Positions 5,400-6,621 of a stretch of DNA of 6,621 nt are shown one piece after another. Numbering within the stretch: the first letter of the stretch is position 1; the number at the start of each line of letters is the position of its first letter. Under the pieces are notes generated by a model. The model made no database searches. It was not told the DNA's origin and worked only from the letters and a program-made list of their open reading frames with translations. Origin of the DNA: Cyanobacteria bacterium UBA8803 (GTDB lineage: Bacteria > Cyanobacteriota > Cyanobacteriia > Cyanobacteriales > Coleofasciculaceae); assembly GCA_003505715.1 (NCBI GenBank), contig DNXU01000227.1, positions 3,878-10,498 on the forward strand. Direction: 5' to 3'. A program made the position numbers and the translations under genes.

Positions 5400-5420
5400 G
5401 TAGACACTGTCTCCCTTGAC

Positions 5421-5956
5421 TGGGTCAATTACTACAACTCAAGGCAATTTGGTATTACAATAAACATTTTGACTCAATTAAAGCGAAGCGACTACTTGAG
5501 CAATCCTCTTCATCGAGCTTATGCTCTTATTCGTAGGATTATTCTTTCTATCCGTCAACTTTAGGGAAGGAGTGTAACCATACCAACCAATGCTGGCATC
5601 AAAAGAAGCTTTAATTCCTATGTGCAAGTGTACTAAGTCCTTGTAAGAGGAGTGCAATTACAGCATAAAGGTGGCAGCCTAAAATCAAGCCGCACTTAAT
5701 CTCTTTAGGGGGTGCGAGTTGAGAAAAATTTTTACCTGTTCTTCCACGTTCCAATCGAGTTTTATCTCTGACATATGTACTAAGTCTGTTTGCCAGTCCC
5801 TCTAATCCTTTGCTCTAAAAGCTTTACCTTATTAACTCTTTCAGAACTTTATTTGGGAAACAGGATAGTTTGTTGAACCAACAGGGAGAGGGAGCGGGAG
5901 GATTTCAAGCTATGTAAAAATACTTAGGGAGTTTCCTACGACAAATCTAAAATCTG
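5421..5956. other. Spacer before mtnX with no confident gene
   Basis: Apart from the tentative remnant at 5611-5814, I see no supported gene or RNA. TGTACTAAGTC occurs twice (5629-5639 and 5776-5786). A purine-rich degenerate run, GGGAGAGGGAGCGGGAGG, occupies 5884-5901. There is no clear -35/-10 pair before mtnX. The mtnX promoter should be here if the gene is expressed on its own, since the preceding block is on the other strand. Confidence 0.5.
5611..5814 (-). pseudogene. Possible minus-strand coding remnant, no start codon
   Basis: A 67-codon frame is open from just after TAG (5815-5817) to TAA (5611-5613). It reads like protein: a basic first half (LANRLSTYVRDKTRLERGRT) and a hydrophobic segment near the end (CGLILGCHLYAVIALLLQG). 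It has no ATG or GTG; the only conventional start is a TTG about 20 codons in. Neighbouring frames upstream also show short protein-like runs (KVKLLEQRIRG), as expected for a decayed gene with frameshifts, possibly a transposase or membrane-protein tail. I recognise no family. An open frame of this length can arise by chance, so this is tentative. Confidence 0.25.
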
Positions 5957-6616
5957 ATGAAGAGAGTAGTCTTCTGTGACTTCGACGGTACGATTACAGC
6001 AGTAGAAACCTTTGCAGGGATGCTGAAGGATTTTGCTCCCCAGTTGTCTGTCCAACTGATGCCGGAGATCTATGCCATGCGGCTGACGCTGCGAGAAGGG
6101 GTGCGCCGGATGCTAGAGTCTATTCCCTCATCCCGTTATCCAGAAATCCTCGCCTATGTCCAACAACAGACAACTCGCCCTGGCTTAGAGGAACTGCTAG
6201 ACTTTCTAGACGAGCGAGATGTCCCATTTATCGTTGTTTCCGGTGGTTTGCTTGGCATGGTAGAAGCAGTGCTAAGTCGGGCGGGGAAGTCGGGACAGTC
6301 TTTACTAGAACGGGTGGCGGCGATCTATGCGGTGGATGTCGATATCAGTAGCGACTTTCTACGGGTACTCTCTGAGTTTGAGGGAGATACGGAACTTGTT
6401 TCTAAGGTGAAGGTGATGGCACGACATCCCGCCGAGGAACAGATCGCAATTGGAGATTCGGTCACCGACTTAAATATGGCCTTAGCTGCATCGGTGGTAT
6501 TTGCTCGCGATCGCCTCAGCCAATACCTAGAAGAACGCCACCACCCCTACATCCAGTGGCATGACTTTTTTGATGTTCGGGAACAGTTATCTCAGTGGTG
6601 GAGGGATGAGGGATGA
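5957..6616 (+). CDS. mtnX: HAD phosphatase of methionine salvage (HK-MTPenyl-1-P phosphatase)
   Basis: MtnX removes phosphate from 2-hydroxy-3-keto-5-methylthiopentenyl-1-phosphate, the MtnW product, giving the acireductone used by MtnD. The 219-aa cytosolic protein has all HAD motifs: motif I CDFDGT with nucleophile D8 and D10, motif II VVSGG (S95), a motif III lysine (K150 or K152 in SKVKVM), and motif IV IGDSVTD (D167, D171). The helical cap between motifs I and II (about 15-75) fits the MtnX/SerB-like C1 group. The family alone would also allow a phosphoserine phosphatase-like enzyme, but mtnW and mtnD nearby favour MtnX. ATG 5957 is the first ATG after an in-frame TAA at 5948-5950. No Shine-Dalgarno lies at normal distance (AGGGAG is about 25 bases away). 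The last codons (R-D-E-G-stop) come from a heptamer repeat. Confidence 0.9.
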   Translation: MKRVVFCDFDGTITAVETFAGMLKDFAPQLSVQLMPEIYAMRLTLREGVRRMLESIPSSRYPEILAYVQQQTTRPGLEELLDFLDERDVPFIVVSGGLLGMVEAVLSRAGKSGQSLLERVAAIYAVDVDISSDFLRVLSEFEGDTELVSKVKVMARHPAEEQIAIGDSVTDLNMALAASVVFARDRLSQYLEERHHPYIQWHDFFDVREQLSQWWRDEG

Positions 6617-6621
6617 GGGAT
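6601..6621. repeat. Heptamer tandem repeat GAGGGAT x3 over the mtnX stop
   Basis: Three perfect GAGGGAT units run to the window edge and may continue. The stop TGA (6614-6616) spans the second and third units, so the array supplies both the stop and the last residues of MtnX. Confidence 0.85.

Noticed and set aside
5210..5419. 69-codon + strand frame
   Set aside because: It needs a TTG start without a ribosome site, and the minus strand gives a far more protein-like reading here with a Shine-Dalgarno.
5685..5774. 29-codon minus-strand ORF starting MSEIKLDWNVEEQ
   Set aside because: It overlaps the longer open frame 5611-5814, has no ribosome binding site, and is short enough to be chance.

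Overview
The window looks like chromosomal DNA from a cyanobacterium. Five copies of the HIP1 palindrome GCGATCGC occur in 6.6 kb, where chance predicts about 0.1. Heptamer simple repeats sit in intergenic DNA and at gene ends, and a palindrome of the GTAGAGACG type common in cyanobacterial intergenic DNA is present. The histidine kinase has the Gln-rich linker typical of cyanobacterial kinases. The genus cannot be fixed from this sequence.

The core is part of the methionine salvage pathway, which recycles the 5-methylthioadenosine left by polyamine synthesis and other SAM-dependent reactions. Three + strand genes supply three successive steps: mtnW (441-995 is mtnD; 1147-2316 is mtnW, the RuBisCO-like DK-MTP-1-P enolase), mtnX (5957-6616, HAD phosphatase) and mtnD (acireductone dioxygenase). 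Having both mtnW and mtnX means the Bacillus-type two-enzyme route rather than the fused MtnC enolase-phosphatase. The mtnA and mtnB steps, and the kinase or phosphorylase that opens the pathway, are not in the window; mtnB could lie just past the right edge.

Layout: 1-440 is a repeat-rich leader with an octamer array, a 21-bp palindrome, a 41-bp direct repeat and small dyads. mtnD follows with a good Shine-Dalgarno and a GTG start. A 151-bp spacer carries a 10-bp-stem palindrome, then comes mtnW. The 557-bp spacer 2317-2873 contains two abutting hairpins, a very long near-perfect hairpin followed by T5 (probable terminator), and a 15-bp inverted repeat enclosing about 207 bp of AT-rich DNA. 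A membrane sensor histidine kinase occupies 2874-4742 with no response regulator beside it. The minus strand then carries a 115-aa hypothetical protein (4895-5242). Just upstream of it is a small ORF that looks broken by one frameshift (5258-5399). Further upstream is a start-less open frame, possibly a gene remnant (5611-5814). mtnX follows, and its stop codon falls inside a heptamer repeat that reaches the window edge.

mtnD and mtnW may be co-transcribed, ending at the long hairpin. mtnX is separated from them by 3.6 kb, so it is probably expressed separately. Nothing in the sequence ties the kinase to methionine salvage. I see no convincing new multi-gene system. The most unusual items are the 31-bp-arm hairpin, the broken small ORF in frame with the hypothetical gene, and heptamer repeats supplying the stop codons of two salvage genes.
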